From Microbacterium ulmi (lineage in GTDB: Bacteria > Actinomycetota > Actinomycetes > Actinomycetales > Microbacteriaceae): 64,000 nucleotides of DNA. This document shows, in pieces, positions 25,497 to 34,804 of the stretch. The stretch is from contig NZ_JAAOZF010000001.1 of assembly GCF_011759705.1 (NCBI RefSeq), forward strand, positions 553,057 to 617,056, written 5' to 3'. The position numbers were made by a program, and so were the translations under genes. Under the pieces are notes generated by a model, which saw only the letters and a list, made by a program, of their open reading frames with translations, was not told the DNA's origin and did no database searches. How positions within the stretch are numbered: position 1 is the stretch's first letter; each line of letters starts with the position of its first letter.

Positions 25497-26428
25497 CAGG
25501 CGCTCCGCTTCTTGTTGATGAGGAACTGGATGACCGTGGCGCCGAGGCACAGCACGAACAGCGCGACCGCGCCGGCAGAGGCGTAGCCGAACTTCGACTC
25601 GATGAAGCCCTTCTGATAGATGAACTGCGACAGTACGACGGTCGCCGCGTTGGGGGCGGCCGTGCCGCCCGGCGACAGCACGATGATGAGGTCGAAGATC
25701 TTGAAGGACGCGATCGTGAGCAGCACCGTCACGAGGAACATCGTGGGGCGGATGCCGGGGAGCGTGACGTTCCAGAAGCGCTGGATCGCGTTCGCACCGT
25801 CCATTCGCGCCGCCTCGTAGAGCTCGCGGGGCACCGTCTGGAGACCCGCGAGGAACAGGATCATGTAGTAGCCCATGTCGCGCCACGTGCTGATGATCAC
25901 GATCGCGGGCATCGCCCAATCCTGCGACGTGAGCCAGCCGGGCGGGTTCGCGATGCCGAGGAAGCGCAGGAACTGGTTGATCGGGCCGTAATCGGGGCTG
26001 AAGAGCAGATTCCACACGAGGGCGATCGCCACGATCGAGGTGATGTAGGGGAAGAAGGCGGCCGTGCGGAAGAACGCCACGCCGCGGAGCTTGGTGTTCA
26101 GCAGCAGCGCGAGGCCGAGCGACACCGCGATCGTGAGAGGCACGTGCAATGCCGCGAAGTAGAGCGTGTTGACGAACGAGCGCTGGAAGAGCGGGTCGCG
26201 GACGAGCTTCACGAAGTTCTCGAACCCGATGAAGTCGCCCTTGCCGAAGATGTTGTAGTCGGTCAGCGAGACGTAGAAGAGCGTCACCACGGGTACGAGC
26301 GTGATGATCGCGAAGCCGACGAAGTTCGGCAGGATGAAGCTCCAGCCGAGCAGCGTGTTGCGCAGCACGAGCTTCGAACGGCGGCGCGGGGGCACGGTGC
26401 CGACGCGGTCGGCGACTGCGCTCGTCAT
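25496..26428 (-). CDS. Carbohydrate ABC importer permease, MalF type
   Basis: A 310-residue permease with six segments and the EAA loop ELYEAARMDGANAIQRFWNV. It starts at an ATG preceded by AGGAGACGCC. It follows the binding-protein gene after a gap containing a strong hairpin. Confidence 0.92.
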   Translation of the reverse strand: MTSAVADRVGTVPPRRRSKLVLRNTLLGWSFILPNFVGFAIITLVPVVTLFYVSLTDYNIFGKGDFIGFENFVKLVRDPLFQRSFVNTLYFAALHVPLTIAVSLGLALLLNTKLRGVAFFRTAAFFPYITSIVAIALVWNLLFSPDYGPINQFLRFLGIANPPGWLTSQDWAMPAIVIISTWRDMGYYMILFLAGLQTVPRELYEAARMDGANAIQRFWNVTLPGIRPTMFLVTVLLTIASFKIFDLIIVLSPGGTAAPNAATVVLSQFIYQKGFIESKFGYASAGAVALFVLCLGATVIQFLINKKRSA

Positions 26429-26468
26429 GGCGTCTCCTGTGGGATATGAGGATAGGGCGGCGAAGGTG

Positions 26469-26502
26469 CCCGGTGCCGGTCGCGACAGCGACCGGCACCG
26501 GG
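26469..26502 (-). terminator. Hairpin between binding protein and permease genes
   Basis: CCCGGTGCCGGTCGC and GCGACCGGCACCGGG form a perfect 15-bp stem around GACA. In sugar-importer operons such a hairpin after the binding-protein gene stabilises that part of the message or attenuates the permease genes, so more binding protein is made. Confidence 0.8.
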
Positions 26503-26512
26503 AGTGGTGCTG

Positions 26513-27775
26513 CTAGAGAGCGGCGAAGGCGGCGCCGGCATCGGCGATCGCCTGCTCGAGGGACTTCGCCTTCGTCAGGATCTCGGTGTGCATCGTGCCG
26601 AGGATCGTCTGCACGGCCGCCGTGTCACCCGAGGTCGGGTTCTCGGGGTGCGTCTCGTGCGTCGACCACGCGAACTTCGAGAGATCGTCCGTCGGCGCCC
26701 CGTCGACCGCGAAGTACGCCTGGGCGACCGCGTCCGACGTGTTGGCCGGGGTGATGCCGATGCCGGCGAGCAGCGAGGCCGCCTCGTCGCTCATCGCGTA
26801 CTCGAGGAACGCCTTCGCCGCCGCGACCTTCTCGGGGGCGATCGCCGCGTTGATGCCGAAGCCCGTCGGGTCGCCGAAGGTCACCGGCAGATCGACGGTC
26901 GAGTCATCCACCTGCGGGATCGGCGCGAAGCCCCAGTTGAACGTGTCGGCCTCTCCCGACGCCCGCTGAGAGATGAGGGTCGCGACGTACCACGTGCCCA
27001 TGGGGAGCATCGCGGCGTGCTGCTTGCCGAACTCGCCCTGATAGGTCGGGCTGTTGGCGCTCGACGTGGCGAAGTCGATCTGGTAGCCGGCAGCCTCGCG
27101 GTCGAGGCGGCGCTGGTACAGGTCCTCCATGTAGGAGTAGTCGCCCGAGAAGATGTCGCCATCGAACTGCGCGGTCGCGAAGCCCTGCGTCGTCGACTGC
27201 CAGCGGTGCTCGTACGTGCCGAAGTGATCGGGCGTCGTCAGCGCCTGGGCTGCGGCGTCGTAGTCGTCCCATGTCCACGAGCCATCGGGGTAGTCGACGC
27301 CTGCCGCGTCGAAGATGTCCTTGTTGTAGAACAGCACCCACGAGTCCTGGCGGTACGGCACGGCGTACTGCGTGCCGTCGACCTCGTACGACGAGGCGCC
27401 CCCGACCGTGTCGGGGATCTGGATGTCGGAGACGTCGAGCAGCTGCTCGCCGTCGACGAAGACGGGAACGTACTTGACCTCCTTCTGCGTGATGATGTCG
27501 GGTGCCGAGCCCGCGCCCAGGTCGGCGGTGACGAGCGTGTTGTACTCGGCGGGGTCGTACTCGACGAGTTCGACGGTGTTGCCCGTCGCGGCCTCGAAGC
27601 CGTCGGCGAGCACCTGGAACTCAGGGGTCGTCTCAAGGCTCCAGCCCGAGATGGTGAGGGTGACAGGGCCGGCCTCTTCGGTCGGATCGGCCTCGGGCGC
27701 TCCGCCGCCGCAGGCGGTGAGCGACAGCGTGGCGACGACGGCGAGGCCGGTCGCGACGACGAACTTGCGCTTCAT
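26513..27775 (-). CDS. Extracellular sugar-binding lipoprotein of the uronate ABC importer
   Basis: A 420-residue solute-binding protein. The signal peptide MKRKFVVATGLAVVATLSLT runs into the lipobox LTAC, so the mature protein is anchored at the outer face of the membrane. The fold is the family-1 sugar-binding type (GSAPDIITQKEVKYVPVF, SWVLFYNKDIFDAAGV). AAAGGAG precedes the ATG. The ligand is probably a uronate-containing oligosaccharide, from context. Confidence 0.92.
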   Translation of the reverse strand: MKRKFVVATGLAVVATLSLTACGGGAPEADPTEEAGPVTLTISGWSLETTPEFQVLADGFEAATGNTVELVEYDPAEYNTLVTADLGAGSAPDIITQKEVKYVPVFVDGEQLLDVSDIQIPDTVGGASSYEVDGTQYAVPYRQDSWVLFYNKDIFDAAGVDYPDGSWTWDDYDAAAQALTTPDHFGTYEHRWQSTTQGFATAQFDGDIFSGDYSYMEDLYQRRLDREAAGYQIDFATSSANSPTYQGEFGKQHAAMLPMGTWYVATLISQRASGEADTFNWGFAPIPQVDDSTVDLPVTFGDPTGFGINAAIAPEKVAAAKAFLEYAMSDEAASLLAGIGITPANTSDAVAQAYFAVDGAPTDDLSKFAWSTHETHPENPTSGDTAAVQTILGTMHTEILTKAKSLEQAIADAGAAFAAL

Positions 27776-27838
27776 GAGTGTGCTGCTCCTTTGCAATTGC
27801 TCCGGCCCTGCGTCGGGCGCGGCTCTCGGGGGGTGGTG

Positions 27839-29794
27839 CTACCTGACCGCCGCGTAGGCGGCCGGGAGTGGATGGAGGCGGGATGCCGTGGCCACGCCGT
27901 CCGGCCACGTCACGCGCGCTGCGAGCTCATCGAGCTCGATCGCGGCGACGGACAGGTCGCCTGCTGCGGCGCCGTCGAGGGCGACGATCGTCGCGACCCA
28001 TTCGCCGACGGCGACGGGGTGCTCGACGACGGGGACGGCGGTGTGCGCGCCGAGCGGGCTCGCGTCGGAGCGGGTCGCGACGGCGACCACCCCGCCGGGC
28101 GTCAGGGGGCGGATGCCGCTCACAAGGGATCCCGTGGCTGCCCGCGCGACATCGTCCTCCGTCGTCTTCCGCGGCGCGTCGTCGTCGGCGAGCGCCCACC
28201 CGCCGATGCGGAGACGCAGGGCTGCGGCATCCTGACCCGCCGCGAGGCGGTCGACGCGGCTCATCCGCACCTCCCACGGCCCACGGACGAGCGAGAGCAC
28301 CGTGAGGTCGCCGGCGACCTCGACGTCGCCCGTGATGCCCGAGCCGTGGCGGGTCTGGGTCGCCGCCGGGTCGATCCAGTGTGCGTGGGCCGTCGACGCC
28401 GCGATGCCGACGCCGTCGGCGATCTCGGCGCCCAGGAGCGTCATGGCGGCACGGTGCGTCGCTCGGCCCGCCGCATCGACGAGGGCGACGGACTGCTCGA
28501 GCGGCTCGCGCCACGCCCGCCCGTCGGCGAGCGGTGCGGCGGCGGTGGAGTATCCGAGTCGCGCGTACAGCGGCGAGTCGCCGACGAGCGTGCCCGCGGC
28601 CGCGTGGTCGGTGCCGTGGTTCACGACGCGGACGACCCCGTCCGCGCGCGTCCCCGAGACGATCCAGCCCGCGGCGCCGACGCGGCGGATCGAGTCCGTC
28701 TCCTCGACCGGCAGCGGCTCTGCCGGCGCGGTCCACACGGGGTGGTCGGCGGGCAGCGAGATTCCGAGGAGTCCCTTGACGGCCCAGTACGGCGACGCCG
28801 GCCCCGAGTAGGACTGCGCGAGCCTGCGCCATTCGCGGTGCCATCCCATCGAGAGGATGCCGTCCGCGGCCGGGATCCCGCGGTGGGCGAAGTGCCCGAC
28901 GACGCGGTTCGCGGCGTGGCGGAGGAGCCCGGGCGACGAGGACGGCACCTCGGCGATGATGCCCGCCCAGAACGGCGCCGCCGCGGCGAACCGATAGATG
29001 AGGCTGCGGCCCTGGACGAGCGGCGAGCCGTCCGCCCCGACGAGGGCTGCGGCGTCGAGGAGGAAGCGGTCGAGGGCCGCGACATCCGTCGCCGTGCGGC
29101 CCCCCGCGAGCTCCGCGGCGCCCTGCATGCGCGACCACAGGATCGGGTAGAGGTGCAGCGCCCAGCCCACGTAGTGGTCGAACGAGCGCTCGAAGCCGTC
29201 GGAGATCCAGCCGTCGGCCCGCGCGAGCGAGTCGTGCAGCGCGAGGTCGTCGGCGATGTCCTGCGCCGACCACGGCCCGCCGACCGAGCGCAGGAACGTC
29301 TGCACGACGACGCGGAACCAGAGCCAGTTGGTCGTGGGGTAGGTCGTGTCGCCGACGACGGGCGAGAGGTAGTCGACGACGCGCTCCTTCGTCACCTGGT
29401 CGAGGCGGTCCCAGATCCAGGGGCGCGTCATGTCGAGGATGAGGGCGAGGGACGCCGCCTCGACCTTCGCCTGCGCGTGCTCGTCGAGGCGCACCCAGCG
29501 GTCGCGAGAGGACGGGTCGACGCCCGCGACGATGCCGCGCGTGTAGGAGTCGATGAGGTCGTCGACGCCCTGACCGCGCTCGCCCGCGATGCGGAAGCCC
29601 GCGAGCAGGAACGTGCGGGCGAACCCTTCGAGCCCGTCGACGGCGTGGCCGTAGCCGCCCTCGGCGCCGGGCGGCGTGATGCGCGCGAAGCTGGGCGAGG
29701 CCCATCGCCGGGCTCCGTCGAGGAGCCGGTCGGCATACGCGAGCCACTCACGGCGGCTCCAGTCCGCGGGCGCGGCAGCAGGCTCGAACGTCAC
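27839..29794 (-). CDS. DUF2264 family protein, putative glycoside hydrolase
   Basis: A 651-residue cytoplasmic protein with the DUF2264 layout: an N-terminal helical barrel (SRREWLAYADRLLDGARRWA, WLWFRVVVQTFLRSVGGPW, PAADGILSMGWHREWRRL) and a C-terminal beta-sheet part. Family members occur in uronic-acid polysaccharide loci, and some are assigned to a uronidase family. The precise bond cleaved is unknown. It is the first gene of the operon and has a good promoter upstream. Confidence 0.78.
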   Translation of the reverse strand: MTFEPAAAPADWSRREWLAYADRLLDGARRWASPSFARITPPGAEGGYGHAVDGLEGFARTFLLAGFRIAGERGQGVDDLIDSYTRGIVAGVDPSSRDRWVRLDEHAQAKVEAASLALILDMTRPWIWDRLDQVTKERVVDYLSPVVGDTTYPTTNWLWFRVVVQTFLRSVGGPWSAQDIADDLALHDSLARADGWISDGFERSFDHYVGWALHLYPILWSRMQGAAELAGGRTATDVAALDRFLLDAAALVGADGSPLVQGRSLIYRFAAAAPFWAGIIAEVPSSSPGLLRHAANRVVGHFAHRGIPAADGILSMGWHREWRRLAQSYSGPASPYWAVKGLLGISLPADHPVWTAPAEPLPVEETDSIRRVGAAGWIVSGTRADGVVRVVNHGTDHAAAGTLVGDSPLYARLGYSTAAAPLADGRAWREPLEQSVALVDAAGRATHRAAMTLLGAEIADGVGIAASTAHAHWIDPAATQTRHGSGITGDVEVAGDLTVLSLVRGPWEVRMSRVDRLAAGQDAAALRLRIGGWALADDDAPRKTTEDDVARAATGSLVSGIRPLTPGGVVAVATRSDASPLGAHTAVPVVEHPVAVGEWVATIVALDGAAAGDLSVAAIELDELAARVTWPDGVATASRLHPLPAAYAAVR

Positions 29795-29849
29795 GGATTC
29801 TCCTTTGAAAACGCAGAGACGACGTCACGGTCGTTCTCGAACGTTTTGG

Positions 29850-29878
29850 AGATTATCAACCGTTTTCGACCAATGCAA
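29850..29878 (-). promoter_or_regulatory. Promoter of the uronate operon with overlapping operator-like repeats
   Basis: On the minus strand TTGCAT and TAATCT are separated by exactly 17 bp, a near-consensus housekeeping promoter and unusually AT-rich for this window. CGTTTT words at 29842 and 29861 overlap it. A direct repeat CGATCAT at 29898 and 29908 lies towards the plus-strand gene. These are candidate sites for the DeoR-LacI hybrid regulator encoded two genes away. Confidence 0.7.
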
Positions 29879-29964
29879 GTAACGATTTGACCTGATACGA
29901 TCATTTTCGATCATCGCTCCACGACGATCAGCAGGAGTCGTCGCTCGACGGAGAGGAAGACGCC

Positions 29965-31941
29965 ATGAGCACCGAGACGGTCGCGGGCGCCGGCACGCCT
30001 CTCGCGTCGGCCTTCGGCGAGGATGCCACGCCCGCCGCGCTCGCGGCGATCCTGACCGCGCCGCACCGCGCCCTTCCCGTCGCCCCCGCCGTCGACCGAT
30101 CGGTGTGGGATGCCGTCGACGCGAGCGATGTGCGCGCCCGAGCCGAGGCAGACCTCGCGACGCCATGGCCCGTGCCGCTTGCGAGCGCGGCCGCCCGCGT
30201 GCACCGGGACGGCGACAGGTCGGCGTGGGAGGGCGCGGCCTTCGCCCGCCAGGACCGCCTGAGCCGAGCGACGGTGGTCGCCGCCGCGACGCTCGAGGAG
30301 CGATGGATCGACGAGGTCGTCGACGGCATCCAGCTCCTGTGCGAGCAGAGCTCGTGGTGCTGGCCCGCGCACGACGACGCGTTCGCACGACGCGGCGTCG
30401 TGCTCGCGACCGTCACGGACCCGTTCGTCGACCTCGGCGCGGGCGAGGTCGTCGGTCAGCTGGCCTGGATCGACCACGTGCTCGGCACGCACCTCGACGC
30501 ACGGGCACCCGGCGTCCGGGAGCGGATCCGGCACGAGGCGCGCGCCCGCGTCGTCGACCCGTTCGTGACCCGAAGGGACTGGCACTGGCTCGGCCTCGAC
30601 GGCGACGTGCACAACTGGAACCCGTGGATCCACGGCAATGTCCTCGTCGCGGCGCTGCGCCTGCTCGACGGCGACGGCGAAGCGGCGCTGCGCGCACGGA
30701 CCGTCGCGCTCGTGATCGAGGGCCTCGACCGGTACGTCGCGTCGCTGCCCGCCGACGGCGCGATCGACGAGGGCTACTCGTACTGGTGGAACGGCGCGTG
30801 CCGCGCGCTCGAAGGCCTCGACCTCCTCGCACATGCGACCGACGGCCGGCTCTCCGCCGCGGATGCGGTGCCGGCGCTGCGAGAGACCGTCGCCTTCCCG
30901 CACCGCATGCACCTCGGCGGCGACTGGTACCTCAACCTCGCCGACGGCCCGGCACGACCGACTCCCGATCAGCCGTGGCAGGCGCTGCACCGTGCGGCGG
31001 TGCGGATCGGAGACGACGACGCCCGTCGGCACGCTGCATCCCACCGCGCGCGCCCGCCGCACGAGGCGGCCGGCCTCGGGCGGCTCCTGCGGGCGTTGAC
31101 CGATCCGGACTGGTCCGTGGCTGGGCCCACGCGGCCCGAGGCTCCGCGCGCGCGTGGAGGGTCCGCAGCATCCGTCGCTGCTCCCCCGCTCGTACGGGAC
31201 GTGTGGCTCCCCTCGACGCAGGTGCTCATCGCGCGCGAGCGCGCGGGCAGCGCCGACGGGCTGACGCTCGCGATCAAGGGCGGGCACAACGGCGAGCACC
31301 ACAACCACAATGACGTCGGCTCGTTCGTCGTCGCGTCCGACGGCGTGCCCGTGCTCGTCGACGCGGGGCGTCCGACGTACACGGCCGCGACGTTCGGGCC
31401 CGACCGGTACGCGATCTGGACGATGCAGAGCTCATGGCACAACGTGCCCGAGATCCGGGGCATCGCGCAGAGCGCGGGCGCGGCATCCCGTGCTCGCGAC
31501 GTGACGGCGACGGCGACGGATGCCGCGGCCTCGCTCTCGCTCGAGATCGCAGGCGCGTATCCCGCCGCCGGACTGCGCGGATGGCGGCGCACCGCGACGC
31601 TCGACCGCCGGACCGGAGGCGTGCGCATCGACGACGAGTGGGATCTCGAGCCGTGGACGGGAGCGCATGAGCCCGAGACCACCGTGCGCATGCTCGTCGC
31701 GGGACAGGTCGCGCTCGGGGCGGGGACGGCGCGGATCACCCCGCTCGACGGCGCCTCGCCCGTCGTCCTGCGCTGGCACGCCGACGTCGACGCGCGCACG
31801 ATCGTGCGAGACCTCGACGATCCGTTGCTGACCGACGTGTGGGGCGCGCGGCTCACCCGCATCGACCTCGTCGTCACACAGCGGCGACGACTGTCGGTCA
31901 CGGTAGAAAAGGACCTATCGACCCTCGAGGATGAGCGATGA
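29965..31941 (+). CDS. Heparinase II/III-like polysaccharide lyase
   Basis: A 658-residue protein with an (alpha/alpha) toroid N-terminal half (HWLGLDGDVHNWNPWIHGN) and the heparinase II/III-like beta-sandwich motif NGEHHNHNDVGSFVV, which carries the His residues typical of the family. No signal peptide is present, so it should act on imported oligosaccharides. Cleavage would give the unsaturated uronides that the GH88 enzyme removes. GGAGAGGAAG precedes the ATG. The substrate (glycosaminoglycan-like, alginate-like or other uronate polymer) is not decided. Confidence 0.85.
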   Translation: MSTETVAGAGTPLASAFGEDATPAALAAILTAPHRALPVAPAVDRSVWDAVDASDVRARAEADLATPWPVPLASAAARVHRDGDRSAWEGAAFARQDRLSRATVVAAATLEERWIDEVVDGIQLLCEQSSWCWPAHDDAFARRGVVLATVTDPFVDLGAGEVVGQLAWIDHVLGTHLDARAPGVRERIRHEARARVVDPFVTRRDWHWLGLDGDVHNWNPWIHGNVLVAALRLLDGDGEAALRARTVALVIEGLDRYVASLPADGAIDEGYSYWWNGACRALEGLDLLAHATDGRLSAADAVPALRETVAFPHRMHLGGDWYLNLADGPARPTPDQPWQALHRAAVRIGDDDARRHAASHRARPPHEAAGLGRLLRALTDPDWSVAGPTRPEAPRARGGSAASVAAPPLVRDVWLPSTQVLIARERAGSADGLTLAIKGGHNGEHHNHNDVGSFVVASDGVPVLVDAGRPTYTAATFGPDRYAIWTMQSSWHNVPEIRGIAQSAGAASRARDVTATATDAAASLSLEIAGAYPAAGLRGWRRTATLDRRTGGVRIDDEWDLEPWTGAHEPETTVRMLVAGQVALGAGTARITPLDGASPVVLRWHADVDARTIVRDLDDPLLTDVWGARLTRIDLVVTQRRRLSVTVEKDLSTLEDER

Positions 31942-33044
31942 CCGACCAGACGCAGCACGCTCCGCTCGCTCCTGCGCGCCACGCGCACGTCCTCGCGGCG
32001 CTCGCGCGCGACGGGATCGTGCGGGTCTCGCAGCTCATCGACGAGCTCGGCGTCGCCCCCGTCACGCTGCGGCGCGACCTCGCGCAGCTCGAGGAGGAGG
32101 GCCTGCTCGTGCGCGTGCACGGCGGCGCCGTCTCGCCGCAGGGCGCGAATCCCGAGCCGACTCCCGCCGCGCCCGCGGAGGACCGCACGGGCGGCTCGAT
32201 CGCCGTGCTCGTGCCGTCGCTGAACTACTACTGGCCCAACGTCGTGCGCGGCATGGAGCAGGAGGCCCGTCGGCTCGGCTACCGGCTCCTGCTGCGCGGG
32301 GCGTCGTACGAGCTCCAGGACGAGCGGCCCGTGCTCGAGCGGATCGTCGCGAGCGACGACATCCGCGGCCTCATCCTCGCCCCCAACACCGACACGGCCC
32401 ACGCGCAGGACGTCGTGCAGTGGCTCGCCGAGTGCGGCCTGCCGAGCGTCCTCGTGGAGCGGGATGCCGTCGTCCTGCCCGGTCGCGAGCCCGTCGAGAA
32501 CGTCACGACCGATCACGCGCTCGGCGCCGTGCTCGCGGCGCGCCACCTCGCGGCGCTCGGACACCAGCGAGTCGGCCTCATCCTCTCGAGGGATTCGCCG
32601 ACGGGCCGGAAGATCGTCAAGGGCTGGGATGCCGCCTGCGCCGAGCTCGAGCTGAGCCCGACGCAGCACTTCGAGCAGCTGTTCCCCGACCGCAACAGCC
32701 CCGACTTCTCGGCCGCCGTCGACGCGGCCCTCGACACGGCGCTGGAGACCGGGGTCACGGGTCTGCTCGTGCACTCCGACCCCGAGGCGATGGCCTTCAT
32801 AGACATCGCCCTGAACCGCGGCATCTCGGTGCCCGGCGACCTGTCGGTCATCGCGTACGACGACGAGGTCGCCGAGCTGTTCACGCCGGCCCTCACCGCG
32901 GTCAGTCCGCCGCGCGCCGCGGTGGGCGCCGCCGCCGTCGACCTCCTCGCGCGGCGCCTCGCAGACCCGGGCCGTCCCGTCCACCGCGTCGTGCTGAGCC
33001 CCACCCTCAACGTCCGGCAGTCGACCGCCCGCCGTTCGCAGTGA
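31938..33044 (+). CDS. DeoR-type HTH fused to LacI-type sugar-binding domain
   Basis: A 368-residue regulator. Residues 10-65 are a DeoR winged helix (VSQLIDELGVAPVTLRRDLA), and from about 88 onwards a periplasmic-binding-like effector domain of the LacI/GalR kind follows (IAVLVPSLNYYWPNVVRGME, GLLVHSDPEAMAFIDIALN). This hybrid is known but less common than either parent type. Its start overlaps the lyase stop (ATGA). It most likely controls the divergent uronate operon in response to a sugar acid. Confidence 0.85.
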   Translation: MTDQTQHAPLAPARHAHVLAALARDGIVRVSQLIDELGVAPVTLRRDLAQLEEEGLLVRVHGGAVSPQGANPEPTPAAPAEDRTGGSIAVLVPSLNYYWPNVVRGMEQEARRLGYRLLLRGASYELQDERPVLERIVASDDIRGLILAPNTDTAHAQDVVQWLAECGLPSVLVERDAVVLPGREPVENVTTDHALGAVLAARHLAALGHQRVGLILSRDSPTGRKIVKGWDAACAELELSPTQHFEQLFPDRNSPDFSAAVDAALDTALETGVTGLLVHSDPEAMAFIDIALNRGISVPGDLSVIAYDDEVAELFTPALTAVSPPRAAVGAAAVDLLARRLADPGRPVHRVVLSPTLNVRQSTARRSQ

Positions 33045-33085
33045 GGGCCGTGATGACGGCATCCGCTCGTCGCCCGGCCCTCTCC

Positions 33086-33163
33086 CAGACTTCGCAGATT
33101 CACGCCGAGCGCGCAGGAGACCTCGCAGGGCCGTGCGAACTACGCGGCATTCTGCGAAGTCTG
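33086..33163. repeat. Dispersed palindromic element, single copy
   Basis: CAGACTTCGCAGA and TCTGCGAAGTCTG are perfect 13-bp ends of a 78-bp element lying just after the regulator stop. It is the same family as the founder of the 19.6-kb array and the degenerate copy at 39.8 kb. Confidence 0.8.
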
Positions 33164-33211
33164 TGAGCCGCTGTCGGCCGTGCCGCTCGGGCGCCGCGGC
33201 CGCAGGAGGCT

Positions 33212-33279
33212 CAATCGACGAGCAGCAGGCGGGGCAACGCGTCCTTGAGCCACGCCCCGAGGCGCTCCACGCTCCACCG
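33212..33279 (-). pseudogene. 3' remnant of a minus-strand gene (regulator-like tail)
   Basis: On the minus strand an open frame reads SVERLGAWLKDALPRLLLVD then TGA, resembling the C-terminal helix of a small regulator such as TetR or MarR type. Upstream it runs straight into the headless glycosyltransferase on the other strand, so only its end is left. Assignment to a family is weak. Confidence 0.35.
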
Positions 33280-33806
33280 TCGACAACGACGACCCGCACA
33301 AGCTCATGATCCCCGCGATCGAGGCTCTCGCCGGCCAGGGCAGGCTGCTCGTCGTCGCGACCGGCGGAGCCGGAACGGCCGAGCTGCGGGCGCGCTACCC
33401 GCGCGACGACGTGCTGATCGAGGACTGCGTCGACTTCGAGCAGGCGTTCCCGCACACGCAGGTCTACGTCACGAACGGCGGTCTCGGCGGCGTGCTGCTC
33501 GCGCTCAGCCACGGGGTTGCGCTCCTCGTCGCCGGCATGCGCGAGGGCAAAGGCGACATCAACGCCCGCCTGGCGAGCCGCGGCCTCGCGGTGGACCTCC
33601 GCACGGAGAAGCCGTCCACTCGGGCGATCGCTCGCGGCGCCGAGCGCGTCCTGGGCGACGCCGGTATGACGGAGCGCGTCGCGGGGGTCGCGGCATCCCT
33701 CGCCGCCCTCGACTCCGTCGAGCTCGTCGTCCGCGGGATCCTCGACCGCGTGCCGGACAGCGATCCACCGCGGGCGCACCGCCCCGCCGACGCGACCGCC
33801 GATTGA
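33276..33806 (+). pseudogene. C-terminal half of a UGT-type glycosyltransferase
   Basis: The frame encodes the C-terminal nucleotide-sugar domain of a macrolide/flavonoid-type glycosyltransferase: TVDNDDPHKLMIPAIEAL, then VYVTNGGLGGVLLALSHGV and EGKGDINARLASRGLAVDL. The family is about 400 residues; only about 175 remain. There is no start in front of the TVDNDD motif and a stop lies in frame at 33246. An internal ATG at 33306 could be read, but the product would lack the acceptor domain. Confidence 0.75.
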
Positions 33807-33946
33807 GCATACGGCACGGTGACCCCTCGACCGCCGCGTGCGCAATGGCGGGGATCCGGGCCGCCACGCCGTGCCGCGGCATCCACCACCGGCGTGTCGC
33901 CCCATCGATCCGCCGTTGCGTACACGATCCGGGCCGCCGCGCCGCG

Positions 33947-34804
33947 TCAGGGGGTGTCGCCGAGATTCTCCGAAAGGATCTCGAGCACGTTCGCACGCGA
34001 TCGCCGGGCGCCGTCGTGCATCGTGCGGGCGACGGCGTCGACGAACGCCTCCACGAACACGGCGTGCGCGACGCGGGACGTGTGCTCGAGCTCCTCGCGG
34101 AAGCTCGCTCCCGCGGGGGCGATGACGAGCACGACGTCGGCCCGCTCCGTGAGGGAGGATGCCGCGAACGAGGTCAGGGCGACGACCCGCGCGCCGGCGG
34201 TGCGCGCCGCGGCCGCCGCGCGCAGGCTCGCCTCGTTGGCGCCGGATCCGCTGATGACGACACACACGTCGTCGGCGTCGAGGTGGCGCGCGGCGATCTG
34301 CTGGGCGATCGTGTCGGCGACGGTCTCGGCGGGTCTGCCCACCGCCGTCAGGCGCATCGCGAGGTCCGACGCGACGGGGGCCGACAGTCCGTTCGCGACG
34401 ACGAGCAGCCGCCGCGCTCCGCGGATGGCCTCGACGGCGGCCTCGACATCCTCGTCCGTCAGCAGGCTCGTCGCGGCGCGCAGGCTCTGGGCCGTGCGGT
34501 CGATGTCGGCCCGGATGCCGCCGAGCACGCTCGAGCCGTAGTCCTCACCCGTCTCGATCTGGCGGCCGAGCTCGGCGGCGAGGGCGACGCGCAGCTGCGG
34601 GTAGCCCCGGTACCCGAACGTCTGACACGCGCGCACGACGGTCGAGCGGCCCACGCCGATGCGATCGGCGAGCTCCTGCGCGGTCAGCTCGATGACGGTC
34701 TCGGGCTCCCCGACGATGAGGTCGGCGACGCGGCGCTCGCTGGGCTGGAGAGAATTGCGCACGGCCGCGATGCGCACGGTCGTCGGTGCGTCAGGTGCGG
34801 ACAC
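33947..34804 (-). CDS. MurR/RpiR-family regulator
   Basis: A 285-residue regulator with an N-terminal RpiR helix-turn-helix (LTAQELADRIGVGRSTVVRACQ trimmed to about residues 40-62) and a C-terminal SIS phosphosugar-binding domain (ARRLLVVANGLSAPVASDLA, VVISGSGANEASLRAA). The GTG start overlaps the end of the permease gene by 14 nt, so it is the last gene of the phn-type operon. It likely senses a phosphorylated product of the imported compound. Confidence 0.85.
   Translation of the reverse strand: MSAPDAPTTVRIAAVRNSLQPSERRVADLIVGEPETVIELTAQELADRIGVGRSTVVRACQTFGYRGYPQLRVALAAELGRQIETGEDYGSSVLGGIRADIDRTAQSLRAATSLLTDEDVEAAVEAIRGARRLLVVANGLSAPVASDLAMRLTAVGRPAETVADTIAQQIAARHLDADDVCVVISGSGANEASLRAAAAARTAGARVVALTSFAASSLTERADVVLVIAPAGASFREELEHTSRVAHAVFVEAFVDAVARTMHDGARRSRANVLEILSENLGDTP

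Noticed and set aside
26504..29890. A very long open frame (over 1100 codons) opposite the binding-protein and DUF2264 genes
   Set aside because: It is antisense to well-supported genes, extremely Arg/Asp/Glu/Gly-rich without family motifs, and is the expected mirror of high-GC third-position bias.
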